64,000 nt of DNA from Nitzschia sp. DOCU1 (taxonomy: Eukaryota > Bacillariophyta > Bacillariophyceae > Bacillariales > Bacillariaceae): contig OX595993.1 of NCBI GenBank assembly GCA_951394045.1, forward strand, positions 1,922,001-1,986,000, given 5' to 3'. The notes below the pieces were generated by a model. It made no database searches and was not told the DNA's origin. It worked only from the letters and a program-made list of their open reading frames with translations. Shown here one piece after another: positions 19,904 through 31,154 of this stretch. The first letter of the stretch is position 1, and every line of letters starts with the position of its first letter. Position numbers and translations under genes: made by a program.

Positions 19904-20507
19904 ATGAACAAGGTATTTTGCATTCTTCTTCTCTCGTGGGGCGCCATGACGGCTGCCTTTTTGCCAGTCACTCGTCCCGTCCGAGTGCAAACTCAAGTAG
20001 AAATGGCATCTCGACGTGATGTCGTGGCATCGATTCTCTTGGGAGCAGGTGCTGCCATGATGCCCTTTCAGGAGGCGTCTGCCTTTTCCCAACAGCTCGA
20101 TGACTATGCCTTTGAGCCGCAGCAACAGGCGACGGATGGAAAGTTGGACTTGAATTCGGCATTTGTGGTAAGTAAAGTATTCTTGTGCCCTGCAAGTTTG
20201 GATGATAACGGGAAGGCTATCGTATTATTGCTTTTGAATCTTGAGAATATTGTCTCACTTGCTCTCTTCTTGTTCGTCACAACCCCCGCTGCTCCAGGGA
20301 GACTACAAGCAACTTCGTGGGATGTTTCCTACCGCCGCAGGAAAGATTGCCAGTAACGGTCCCTACTCGTCCGTCAAGGATATTTACAATATTCCAAACC
20401 TTACTGCAAAAGATAAGGAGCTATTCAAAAAGTACGAGAAGGAATTTACTGTGCACCCACCTGGCCGATCCTTTGACGAGCGCATCAATGCCCGTGTTTC
20501 CACCTAA
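19904..20507 (+). CDS. psbU: photosystem II extrinsic protein PsbU, nucleus-encoded
   Basis: Exons 19904-20167 and 20298-20507 (130-nt GTAAGT...CCAG intron) give 157 residues. The N-terminus has the layered targeting of a diatom thylakoid-lumen protein: a signal peptide (VFCILLLSWGAMTAAF) ending at AF/LP, a basic transit segment, then a twin-Arg-containing hydrophobic stretch (SRRDVVASILLGAGAAMM) ending at ASA/F near residue 60. The mature part of about 97 residues matches PsbU, with LDLNSA, the helix-hairpin-helix region FPTAAGKIASNGPYSS and the sequence IYNIPNLTAKDKELFKKY. PsbU binds the lumenal face of photosystem II and stabilises the manganese cluster and its chloride need. The twin Arg suggests Tat-type import. 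The first exon carries all of the targeting sequence. Confidence 0.9.
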
Positions 20508-21358
20508 ACAACACTATACGTCGTCGTGAGGCAAGATTTCTAACGAGCTAGCTCATGGTCCAGTCGACAGCGACCATGGCAGCAAGAGGTGTTAGGAACC
20601 TAGTGCGCGAGATTGTGGGCGTTTCATAAAGTATACCTAGATGAAATCTTTTTCTTGGGCAGCAACAAAGTCATTTGCGACCAACGAGGGTCGAGGAGCT
20701 CAAGAGGGTCACGGCAACATACTACTCTTCGTGGGTTAGCACGACAGTGGTATGCTGCCAATCCAACAGTTCTGTTCTACTACTACGAGATAGTTGGATA
20801 AAGTAGCAAAAGGAATATCAATATTGTTGGGCCTAGTAGAACTTGGTAGAGGGCATCGCGCGGAGGTAGCAAGTTACGGGTCTTTTGTGGTCGTGTAGAC
20901 CTATGTCGATCACGCCTCTTCTGGAACATAGTCTTTCAAATTGATGAGTTTTGGTCTGCTATATGCTCTCCTGCTAGCACTAGCTAGTCAAGTGATGAAG
21001 TAGCAGGTTTTCAACGATGCCGCACTTGGGAGGGCGGATTCTGTGATCGACGACGACGGTGTCGTTGTAGCTTTTTTGTGTCGGGAATCATCTCAACAAG
21101 TCACGGTTCAATCACGGTGCGACACCCGACCCGCCGGCGCGTTCCTTCGCCAAACAGAGAACACGCCGCCGAGCTGTCTCCGTCATTGCTGGCGTTTGGA
21201 ATGCTCACAGAAAACGAAAGCACGAACAAGAAAATGAATTCATCGCACATCAAACAACTTTCATCTTTCCGACGGCAGATGGCTATTGTTTCGGAGTGGT
21301 GCTGATGACACAGGTTCTTCTAGCAGCGTTGTAGATTCGACTTTTCTTCTGGTAGAAC
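20508..21358. other. intergenic, nothing recognised
   Basis: 3' flank of psbU and upstream region of the fused DUF6824 gene. No reliable coding or RNA feature was seen. Confidence 0.5.
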
Positions 21359-23018
21359 ATGATTCAAAAGTACTTTTCTCCGGATGCTGCTGCCAAGGCT
21401 GGCATGGATCCGACGCGATTCCCGCAGACGGACGAGGAAGTACAAAGGGCCGAAGAAACGATTGCTCGTGAGCTCGAAAAGCTGAGCATGGAAGAACACG
21501 AAAAGATTATCTTTGATATTCATGGGATTCCGACAACGACGACGACGGTTACCAATGCTTCTGGGCTGTCCGACTGCTTTTACGACGACGATTTGTTTGG
21601 GAGTTCCAAAGCAGCAGAAATGACTCCTACCAGTAATTCAGGAGCACCAAATGTGTTACCGAGTAACATATGTGTCGACCCCAACGACGATGAAGGATTT
21701 TTACAAGCCAAGATGGATGAAATGGACGGGGAAATCAAGTCTCTGATGGATCAAAAGTGCGTGGCATTCGATTCCTATCTCCAAGCCAGAGATTGGAACG
21801 AGAAATACGTCACGAGCCGATCACTGAGACTCATGTGTTTGAGAGCTGAAAGTATGAATGTTCAGTCTGCTGCCGAGCTTTTACTGCAACACTTTCAAGT
21901 CAAAGCGGAGTTGTTTGGCCATGGGGAGGTTTTGGGACGAGACGTTCGATTGTCAGATTTATCGTCGGAGGAACGAGAGATTTTGAACCTTGGAAATATG
22001 CAGATTTTACCCACTCGAGATGCGGCGGGACGAGCTATTTTGATATATCGGTGCCGCAAGTACTGTAATCTCGAAAGTTTGGTAAGAAATCGTGCTAGTT
22101 TGGGATTTTTTATGGCTGACCGAACTAACTCAGTCTATTGTTCAGGCACGTTGCCACTGGTATTTTGTGAATAGATGTCTAAAGGACGAAGAGACGCAGA
22201 AGAGTGGGTTTGTTATTCTCTTTTTCCTCTTGGGAAACAAACCTCCGTTTGTACAAATGGAAGACTTTCAGGTCATCCAAAGAATTCACTACGTTCGGAC
22301 AGGAATTCCAGAACGCACTGTTGGGGCCCACTTTTGCTTCGAAAACCAGTGGTTCCATCGTCCCTTTGTGGCGGGTATCCAGCTCTTTTTGAACTCTGCT
22401 GTCCGTCCCCGGGTTCGAACGCACTTATTCCAGACGGTATCGGAGCTTTATTTTCGATTACAGTGCTTTGGGATCGATACAACGTGTTGCCCGTTGGAGG
22501 CAGATGGTAGTTGGAATGTTAATAGGCACCTGGAGTGGTTGGGGATTCAAGAGCGCGCGGAAGAAAAGCAAGTAGCCATGGTGAACAAGGACGATGGGGA
22601 AAATTGCGACGACGAGATTCTTGTTCCACGGAAGTTTGACGTCTTGTTTGGGGTACAGCACAAGCGTGTTCGTCAGCACACGGGGAATCTCCGTATCTTG
22701 CACTTGGTCGAGATGTACTGGGTAAAGTACGAGCAGAGCGGCAAATACGAGAAGACACAAGTGGCGGATAGGCTTGTACAAGTTATCTACGAAAGCCAAG
22801 GCCGCTTCCTGAAGTGGCATGACGGCAAGTGGCTTCAAGTCGAGCATGATGTAGCCAGAGAAAAAGTTTCTCATTACTTTCGCTACATGCGGGCAAAAAT
22901 GCGGGCCCAAATGACACAAGATGAGGATAGCTCAGATCTTCGGGAGGAACAGCCCCCTCGGAACCAGAAACGCCGGTCGCAATCATCACTGAGGCCTGTG
23001 CCAAAGCGACAGATGTAG
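21359..23018 (+). CDS. CRAL-TRIO-N-like / DUF6824 fusion protein, copy 1
   Basis: Exons 21359-22081 and 22146-23018 (64-nt intron, GTAAGA...TTCAG, phase 0) give 531 residues. Exon 1 encodes a helical region that diatom Sec14-like proteins carry: ELEKLSMEEHEKIIFDIHG, then SLRLMCLRAESMNVQSAAEL, then GRDVRLSDLSSEE and ILPTRDAAGRA. Exon 2 begins ARCHWYF, continues with KDEETQKSG and a beta-rich segment, and ends with the DUF6824 domain (KFDVLFGVQHKRVRQHTGNL to EKVSHYFRYMRAK) and a basic tail. This copy has an extra Thr/Asn/Asp-rich insert of about 55 residues in exon 1 compared with its three neighbours. No leader peptide was seen. Lipid binding is inferred only from the N-terminal resemblance. 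Confidence 0.82.
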
Positions 23019-23260
23019 GACCAAAGCACATGGTTGGTACGACGTGGAATCATCGGATTGCACCAAGTCAATAACGAGATCTTCTACATCCAATACTATT
23101 CATCCGGAAGTTGATAAAAAGTCTACTAGTTTCAAGGTCACGGTGACAGGGATTTCAATTCAACACGTATCATTCTGATGGTGAATAGTGTCAAAGTATC
23201 GCCGCAGACTCGTTTGACGAGTTTAAAAATTCTCTCTCGTAGCCCCTCACGAGGATTTCG

Positions 23261-24864
23261 TTACTTTTGTCGGTGACGCAGCGCTGTATTTAAATAATGA
23301 GGTTCCCGAGGGATAGGTTCTGGGGACGCACAGGGCGTGACCCTTTTCACCCCGGCCGTCGAGTTGACTTTGATGTTGGGCTCGAGACTATTCTCGAATT
23401 CGTCGTCCGACGATTGAGGAGAGGAACTCTTGGCTTTGGATCGTTTGAAACGAAAGAAATGGGCAATCTTTGCCCGGGCCTCTAGGTCGTTAACTTCCAA
23501 CCAGCCTCCCTTGCGTCCTGCCTTCAGGAATCGACCCCCGGACTCGTGGACCAAGTCCACAATTTGCTCCGCCACTAGGGTCTTGCCAAACTTGTTAGCT
23601 TTTTCGTATTTATCCCAATACATCTCACAGAGATGCATGGCTCGAAGATTTCCCGTGTGCGTCCGTTCCTTCTTGCCCTTGCCAAAGAGTACATCAAATT
23701 TGAGCGGCACATCTATAATGGTATCTTGACTCGTCAATGTCCGACTTTGGTCTATGGCTGGCACCGACGGCTGTACTTCTCGGACTTCCTGAATTGCCAA
23801 CCACTGGTGGTGAAACTCCGTAGACCAGGTGCCGTCTGTTTGCATCGGCGAACATTCAGTGTCGATGCCATATGTTTGAAGTTCGAAATTCACCTCTTTA
23901 GGCGTTCCAAAATGAGATCGCAACCGAAATCTCGATTTAGGATGGACGAAAAGCTGAATGCCCGTAACTGATGTGCGAATCTTAGGATAATTGTTAGCGC
24001 AGAAATGCTCAGCGTCGACTCGTCGGGGCATTGTAGAGCATATACTGTGAATTGTATTATCAAGGTTCACGGGTCCAACATATCCACCGTAGTTGTAGGT
24101 TATGATCACACTACCTTTCTTTTGCGTCTCTTCGTCTTTAATTTGCGCCATGTTGAAATACCAGCAAGCTCGGGTCTGTGGAAGTAATAAGGGCAGAAAC
24201 GGGCATAACATCCTTGGTGAGCGCGACTACTTCCAAGAACCACTAAGAGCAGTATGAGAGTCTCACTCACAATAGGGACCATCAAAGTATGATTTGTTGC
24301 ATGTTCCCGAAAATCTGTAGACATGGCCAAAACTGTCCGACCGGCTGCATCTCGACTAGAAAGTACCTGAAGGAACCCCAGCTCGAGTATCGCCCGCTCT
24401 TGACGCCCCAAGTCCGAGAGTCTGACATCCCGTGCCAGGATTTCTCCATCTCCAAAGAGCTTGCGCTTGGCCACACAGTGTCGGATCATCATGTCAGCGG
24501 CAGCCTTGGGATCGAATTCTTCCGCCCTCAAAAACATCAGGCGAAACTTGCGATCGTTCACGTAGAGCGGGTTGAGCGACTTTGCCCGATCATACACCTG
24601 ACGATCCTCGTTTGTGATTTTCTGAATCTCGGTCTCCAGCTGCTCCAGCGTCGCATCCAAAGTCTCAGGGTCTTCTTCGTGGATCGTTCGAGCGATACCA
24701 TGCACATCAAACACGATCTTTTCCTTCTCATCCAAGGAAAGTTTCTGCAGCTCTTTGGCTAGCGCTCTCTCTGCCAACGCGATTTCTTCGGACGTTTCCG
24801 GGAAACGATTTACAGCCAAACCAGCGGATTCCGCCAAGTCAGTAGAAAAGCACTGTTCCGCCAT
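23261..24864 (-). CDS. CRAL-TRIO-N-like / DUF6824 fusion protein, copy 2
   Basis: Exons 24271-24864 and 23261-24175 (95-nt intron, GTGAGT...CACAG, phase 0) give 502 residues. Layout is as in copy 1: a helical N-terminal half (AKELQKLSLDEKEKIVFDVHG; FRLMFLRAEEFDPKAAADMM; GRDVRLSDLG-type segment; VLSSRDAAGRT), the junction CWYFNMAQIKDEETQKKG, then the DUF6824 domain (PLKFDVLFGKGKKERTHTGN to KIAHFFRFKRSKA) and a Ser/Pro-rich tail with KRVTPCASPEP. It is convergent with copy 1 (242 bp between stops). Exon 1 is nearly identical to copy 3 over its central 380 bp but diverges sharply at its 3' end. Confidence 0.85.
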
Positions 24865-26800
24865 TGTAAGATTGCTTGTGTCGGGCAGTTGATTGATGCA
24901 GCACCAATAACGACACCTTGGCTTTGAAAGGTGAGAGAAATTCCAAATGATGCCGACGAAAGAACATCCCCCCCTTTCCATCCACCCGTTTTGCAATTTC
25001 CTGTAGTTGCCCGGCAAATACAGGTGAAAGGCATATTAAAATGGCCCACTCGGAACGCCTCCCGAGCGTGCCTGCGTTGGGACACCACCTGTATTTTCGT
25101 GTCGCACCCTCCCTTTAATTACCATAAATCGGCTCATTCTACAGATCCAAATACAGGAAAAGCCACCGTTCCACAGGTTGCTGCACGAAACGAAAAATGT
25201 CACTACCTGTAATTCCACGTCACCGCTCAGGTGGGACCCTCCGAAGAAATCCCCTAATTCTCCACTCCCTCTAATATGACCCTCCTTCCAAATCGATTCA
25301 AATCAAACCCGGTATTTGGCGTAACCACATGCAAACGTCGGCGGCAGCAAAACGCTCTACTGTCAAGAGACCATGGGACAATGATAATACCCTACAATCG
25401 TTGTCTAATTTAACATTATCTATGCAATATCAGGCCACAGGATCAGCCCTCTTGCAACATTATTTCACCCCCAGTTGCCCAGCACCAGCCGAAGTATCCA
25501 ACAACCATCCTGAGGAACGAGATTCATTTTCCTTTCTTCGTTGATCTTCCAGTGATATCATCCGTTGTTCGCCTTCAATTGCTCTTCGCAAAACTCATGA
25601 ATTCTGAAATGGGATGGAATAAGCAAATAGAGTACAAGTGAGTTCCCTGATTCAACAATCATCATCCAAAGAGTACCCGGCCGCTTACCTTCATTTGCCC
25701 CCATCAAATTCGCTACAACAACAAAATGACAAGGTGAGACACGCCCTGCTTTCCCTTTGCACCTGCTTTCATATCCGCCTCTTCTCACCCTTTTTCTATT
25801 CAACAAAGTCCTTCACTGCAGTATCTTTGATAATTGATGATTGTGCCCTCATCTTGATGAGCTTTCAGCTATCCGCATGGTCACGAAGTAAAAGTGTCGA
25901 CGTCTCTATCTCTTTTTTTGGGCGGTCCACCTCCACACCGCGGCAACGCGATGCCCGCCACAGCGACGAGATGAGGCCATCCCATTTTATGGCGCGGTAC
26001 CAGCGAAAACTCATGCAGCGTGGGCTTATTATTATTACTAGCTACTGTAGATATAATTTGAATACACTATCTAAATTCACATGAAACGTACCTGTACTTA
26101 TATCATGTGGATTGGCGGAGGCGAGTTCTGGATTCAACCGACTGGATTGGTTTTGGGGGTGCTCGTCCGTCGATGCGTTCGATTGTCGACAACAGGTGGT
26201 GACCCGTGGAATGATGCAAGGTTTTCGGGTACAATGGTTCGGATTTTGGGGAGACTGTCTAATACAGGTGGGCCAGGCGGGCTCCTGTATTTGGGGTCCA
26301 ATTACAGGGAAGGGCATAGGTGAGAAGTGTAATTCCGGTGGCAGGAAATACGGTGTCATCTGCGTATTTGGTTCATGCGCTTTCATGCGCTAGTAATTAG
26401 CGCTGGATTGTTGCGTTAATTTACCATTGCGTGAAAGTATGTGGGGAAGAGAGGGTCACATCTGCCCTTGTTTCGGAATAGCGCGCACAATCGCACGTAT
26501 TTTTTCGCAATGTGATGCCTCACTGTTGGAAAGGGAAGGAACAAAAGAACAAGCGAGAACTTCATTGAATAGTCGCGGTTCCTGACATGGAAACGCCATT
26601 GTCGATAAACTGGACCAAATGCCATATTTACGACGCAGGCGTCAAGCTACTCCCCTTTCCGTTCGATCGACTAGACCTGTAGTTTTCAAATGGCCTACCA
26701 GGTAATCCCTTTCGAGCTCCGTGATAACTTTGTAACACATTGTACCAATAGCAGATCCTTGTCATAGTGGTAACAGGTAGCAGAGCTAGAGCGCAGAAAA
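24865..26800. other. 1.9-kb intergenic region with repeated CCTGTATT/AATACAGG motifs
   Basis: No gene was recognised. A 71-codon frame at 25329-25544 (starts MQTSAAAKRSTVKRPWDN) is the only one with mildly protein-like composition. Several copies of CCTGTA(T/A)TT or its complement cluster at both ends (near 25004, 25017, 25088, 25146, 25205 and near 26089, 26268, 26285, 26304), partly in inverted order, as at the subterminal ends of a non-autonomous DNA transposon. Clear terminal inverted repeats or a target duplication could not be fixed by eye. Confidence 0.35.
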
Positions 26801-26802
26801 TG

Positions 26803-27020
26803 GATTCAAGTCGAGCATCATGTGCTAGCCAAAGAACAGATTTCTCAAGTCAATAACGAGATCTTCTGCATCCAATACTATGCACCGGAAGCTGGCAAAA
26901 CCGAATCTACTTTTAGTACAAGGTCACAGAGACCCTGACGATTTCAATTCAACATGTATCTTTCCGATGGTGATTGCTGTCAAGGACATCGCTCCAAACT
27001 TGTTCGGGGGAGTGTCAAAA
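26803..27020 (+). pseudogene. relic of a fifth fusion-gene copy and its 3' flank
   Basis: About 40 bp near 26803-26850 (TTCAAGTCGAGCATCATGT and following) match the DUF6824-coding end of copy 1 (about 22840-22875). The sequence then jumps straight to GTCAATAACGAGATCTTCT at 26850, which in copy 1 lies about 190 bp further on, and stays similar to the 3' flank 23066-23215. It sits in the same convergent position relative to copy 3 as copy 1 does to copy 2. Almost all of the coding region is gone. Confidence 0.75.
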
Positions 27021-27079
27021 ATCTCTCCAGTAGCCACCACCAAATTTTCCTTACTGCTGTCTGGAGCGCAGCGCTGTGT

Positions 27080-28675
27080 TTAAGCATGGAGATGGAGAAC
27101 TTGATGTAGTTTCGAAGGTATCAACAACTCTGGGGAGGCACAGGGCGTGACCCTCTTAACCCCGGTAGTCGATTTGGCTTTGATTTCGAGTTCAGGGCTA
27201 TTCTGGAATTCCTCCGAAGATTGAGGAGAGGAACTCTTGGCTTTGGATCGTTTGAAACGAAAGAAATGGGCAATCTTCTCCCGAGCCTCGACGTCGCTAA
27301 CTTCCTCCCAACCCCCCTTGCGCCGTCCCTTCAGGAATCGACCCCCAGACTCATGAACCAAGTTCACAATTTGCTCTGCCACGTCAGTCTTTTCAAACTT
27401 GCTAGCTTTCTCGTATTTATCCCAATGCATATCACATAGATGCATGGCTCGAAGATTTCCCGTGTGCATCCGTTCTTTCTTGCCCTTGCCAAAGAGTACA
27501 TCAAATTTGAGCGGCACATCTACAATGATCTCTTCTTGACCTGTACTAGCACTTTGGACCATGGCTGGGGGTGGCAGCTGTCCTTCTCGGTCCTCTTGAA
27601 TCGCCAACCACTCGTGGTGGAACTCCGTAGACCAGGTGCCGTCTGTTTTCATCGGAGAACATTCAGTGTCGATGCCATATGTTTGAAGTTCGAAATTCAC
27701 CTCTTCGGGCGTTCCAAAATGCGATCTAATACGGAATCGAGAATGAGGATCGATGAAAAGCTGAATGCCCGTAATGCATGTGCGAATCTTTGGATCGTTG
27801 CTAGCGCAAAAATGCGCAGCGTCGACTCGTCGGGGTACTGCGGAGCAAACATTGTGAACCGAATTGTCAAGGTTCACCGGTTCCACATATCCGCAGTAGT
27901 TGTAGGTAATGATCACAGTACCTTTCTTTTGCGTTTCTTCATCTTTAATTTGCGCCATGTTGAAATACCAGCATGCTCGGCTCTGTGGAAATAGCAAGAG
28001 TAGAAACAAGGATAGCGTAAGTGAGCGTGACTACTTCCGAGAACGACTAGTGGTCGCAATGATTGTCCTTTGCTCACTTACAATAGGGACCATCAGAATC
28101 TCCTTTGTACCATACTTCCGAAACTCTGGAGACATGGCCACAACTGTCCGACCGGCTGCATCTCGACTAGAAAGTACCTGAAGGAACCCCAGCTCGAGTA
28201 TCGCCCGCTCTTGACGCCCCAAGTCCGAGAGTCTGACATCCCGTGCCAGGATTTCTCCATCTCCAAAGAGCTTGCGCTTGGCCACAAAGTGTCGGATCAT
28301 CATGTCAGCGGCAGCCTTGGGATCGAATTCTTCCGCCCTCAAAAACATCAGGCGAAACTTGCGATCGTTCACGTAGAGCGGGTTGAGCGACTTTGCCCGA
28401 TCATACGCCTGACGATCCTCGTTTGTGATTTTCTGAATCTCGGTCTCCAGCTGCTCCAGCGTCGCTTCCAAAGTCTCAGGGTCTTCTTCGTGGATCGTTC
28501 GAGCAATGCCATGCACATCAAACAGGATCATTTCCTGTTCATCCAAGGAAAGTTTCTCCAGCTCTCTGGCTAGAGCGCTCTCTGCCAACGCGACCTCTTC
28601 GGACGTTTCCGGGAAACGATTTACAGCCAAACCAGCAGATTCCGCCAAGTCAGTAGAAAAGCGCTTGGCCACCAT
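27080..28675 (-). CDS. CRAL-TRIO-N-like / DUF6824 fusion protein, copy 3
   Basis: Exons 28082-28675 and 27080-27982 (99-nt intron, GTAAGT...CACAG, phase 0) give 498 residues. Exon 1 has exactly the length of copy 2's exon 1 (198 codons). The domain layout is the same, with the N-terminal helical region, CWYFNMAQIKDEETQKKG, DUF6824 (PLKFDVLFGKGKKERMHTGN to EKIAHFFRFKRSKAK) and a Ser/Pro tail (KRVTPCASPELL). The second exon differs from copy 2 at roughly a fifth of residues, whereas the middle of exon 1 is almost unchanged. The first residues differ from copy 2 (MVAKRF against MAEQCF). No leader peptide is present, and the function is unknown. Confidence 0.85.
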
Positions 28676-29282
28676 TGTTACTATTGCATGGGGCGACAAA
28701 TAGATTGATACAGCAACATAGACCCTGTCTTTGAAGGTAGAAATTCCAAAATGATCGGCTAAGATCCCCTCTCGCCCACACAGACGTACTCCACATTAAC
28801 ATCAAAAGGACGAAGTCAAGATTTGGAACAATCGAGAACGTATCGGAAGGAAGTTTGGTAGAGTTTGGTTCGTGGCCCGCCAGCTCGCTGTGCCACCAAA
28901 ACGCCAAGGTCGACCAAGTGGAACCACAGGGCTGGCAGACCCCCAATGCAAGGTACGTATGTACTACCTATGCATACAATGTTTGCTGTTCGGCTCATGG
29001 AAACACGCACGTGAATGAATCAATCACGCGAGAGGATCCGCCATGGGAAGGAGTAGAAGTTCTCGGAACAGTGCCGAAGGCTGCATGGCCGCTGACCATA
29101 TCATACATCGCATCCAAACGAAAGAAAAGTCGCTCATCGATTTCGGTTGTGGCCTGATGATCATCACAGTATTCACATATTGATTCTCGTCGGCCGCATA
29201 GCATCAGTTTGTGCAGCCCGAGTTCTTATTTGCATTGAACGTCCAGAACCCCAAAGAAATTGAGCAAGATACTTGATATGCT
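28676..29282. other. divergent intergenic region between copies 3 and 4
   Basis: 607 bp between two start codons on opposite strands. No other gene is visible. Confidence 0.5.
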
Positions 29283-30862
29283 ATGGAGAACCCATTCGTA
29301 ATGACCCCACCCTCGCCCCTTAGCAAGAACAACGAACTCCGAGACCTAGATGAGCTAGAAAGCGGGTTGATCCCCTACCATCAGGTGGCTGGTGAAGACC
29401 TGTCGCGAATCGGCACTTTTCTGGATTCCGAAACAGAAACAGTGGAAAAGATTATTGCCGATGAGCTAGAAAAGCTTTCGCTAGTCGAACACGAAAAGAT
29501 TGTGTTTGACGTGCACGGAATTACACAAGTGGACCAGGAAGACCCCGAAAACGTCAATGAAATGCTTGGTCAAGTCGAAACGGAAATCGGCAATATCCGC
29601 AGTAAGCATGCCTACGACCTTGCCAAATATCTGAATGAGAGTTATGTCAACGATCTGTCCTTTCGGTTGCGATTTCTGCGGTGTGATCGGTTCGACTGTA
29701 AACTCGCGGCCCAACGCATTGTGAGGCACTTTGACGTGAAACGTGGTCTATTTGGTGACGGGGAGGTCCTAGCTAGGGACGTTCGATTATCCGACTTGTC
29801 CGAAAAAGATATGAAGGCTCTCGAATCTGGATTTCTGCAAGTGTTGCCTTCGCGCGATGCCGCTGGCCGATCCATCTTCTCGATTGCCCCCATGCACCGA
29901 CCAGATGATTGCTCGGTCGAGAATTGCGTAAGTGAAGCTTTTCCTCGCTGTAATGCCAATTGCTGGGGAATTTCTGACCAGTAATCGTTCCTGTATCATT
30001 GTAGGGCAAGGCAATGTGGTATATCTTCAACACGACCATGAAGGACGAAGAGACGCAGCGCAATGGTATTGTCGGCATTGTTTCCAACTTCGGCGAGCAC
30101 GCTAGAAGAGAACCTCTGAGTTTGATGAGAGAGCTTCATCGAATGAAAAGTGGTGTGCCGAAGAAGTTTGTTGGCGTGCACTACTGCTATGACGATGCTT
30201 CGCTAAAGCCATTTGTTGCCGGCGTGCGCCTCTTTCTAGCAAAAGAAATGCGTACTAGATTTCGCCCTCACTTTGGCGACAGAGAAAATATTGCATTCGA
30301 ACTACAGACGTTTGGTATCCCAACAAAGGACCACCCCATCCTTGCAAACGGTACTTTATCATTGGAATGGCATCGTGAATGGCTAAATGTCCGCCGAACC
30401 CAGGAAGAGAGCGCGTCGACAAAGGACGGCATGATTATCCCGCGACGTTTCGATGTCCTCTTTGGGCGGGGGAGGAATACCCGTGAACATACAGGAAACC
30501 TTCGTGCGGCACATCTGGTGGAAATGTACCAAACTGAGTATGAGCAGGCTAACAAGTGGGGCAAGACCGCGGTGTCGCAGCGAATTCTCGAGATGATTCA
30601 CGAATCGTATGGTAGGTTCCTCAGGTGGGAAGGGAAAGGGTGGGTCGAAGTAGATGCTGAGACCGCTAGGGAGAAAATTTCGCATTTTTTCCGTCACTTG
30701 CGAAGCAAAACAAATTCCAAGGACGAGGCTACCGGAGAAAGCACACAGGCAGGATCGACGACCTCTGCCAAACGAGTGACACCGTGCCCTTCCCCTATTC
30801 ATTCCCCGTTCGACGATGGCTCAGAAAAGTCAACAAAGCATGCGCGTGAAATTGAAGAATAA
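29283..30862 (+). CDS. CRAL-TRIO-N-like / DUF6824 fusion protein, copy 4
   Basis: Exons 29283-29927 and 30005-30862 (77-nt intron, GTAAGT...TGTAG, phase 0) give 500 residues. Exon 1 reads ADELEKLSLVEHEKIVFDVHG, FRLRFLRCDRFDCKLAAQRI, ARDVRLSDLSEKD and VLPSRDAAGRS. Exon 2 starts GKAMWYIFNTTMKDEETQRNG and ends with DUF6824 (PRRFDVLFGRGRNTREHTGN to EKISHFFRHLRSK) and a basic tail containing KRVTPCPSP, the same tail motif as in copies 2 and 3. It is divergent from copy 3 and the most distant member of the cluster in its N-terminal 30 residues, where it is Pro/Glu-rich. The conserved intron position shows common descent. Confidence 0.85.
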
Positions 30863-31154
30863 AGATACCGGATTGCACATATCTCCTCGGTTTCAAATCT
30901 TATAATATTAGCTTCAATAAGCACACACCGTACTGTAGCGTACTGCCTGGACAGAGTTTATCAGCCTTCGCAGTTTGCCCTCGCTCTTCACGGGAAAAAC
31001 ACATTTTTTCGTGGGCTGGCGACGACCCTCCCCGGAAAATTGATTTAGAACTGTAACCGTAAGATGCATTCATAAGATGCGCGAAAGTGTAAACCTTGCA
31101 CACGAATCTGGCTGTCCAGGAACAAGAGGGCAGCGCTGCACCTGATCTCACAAC

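Noticed and set aside
22400..22425. GGGTTCGAAC, a tRNA B-box-like sequence
   Set aside because: It lies inside the coding sequence of fusion copy 1, with no acceptor stem or A-box at the right distance.
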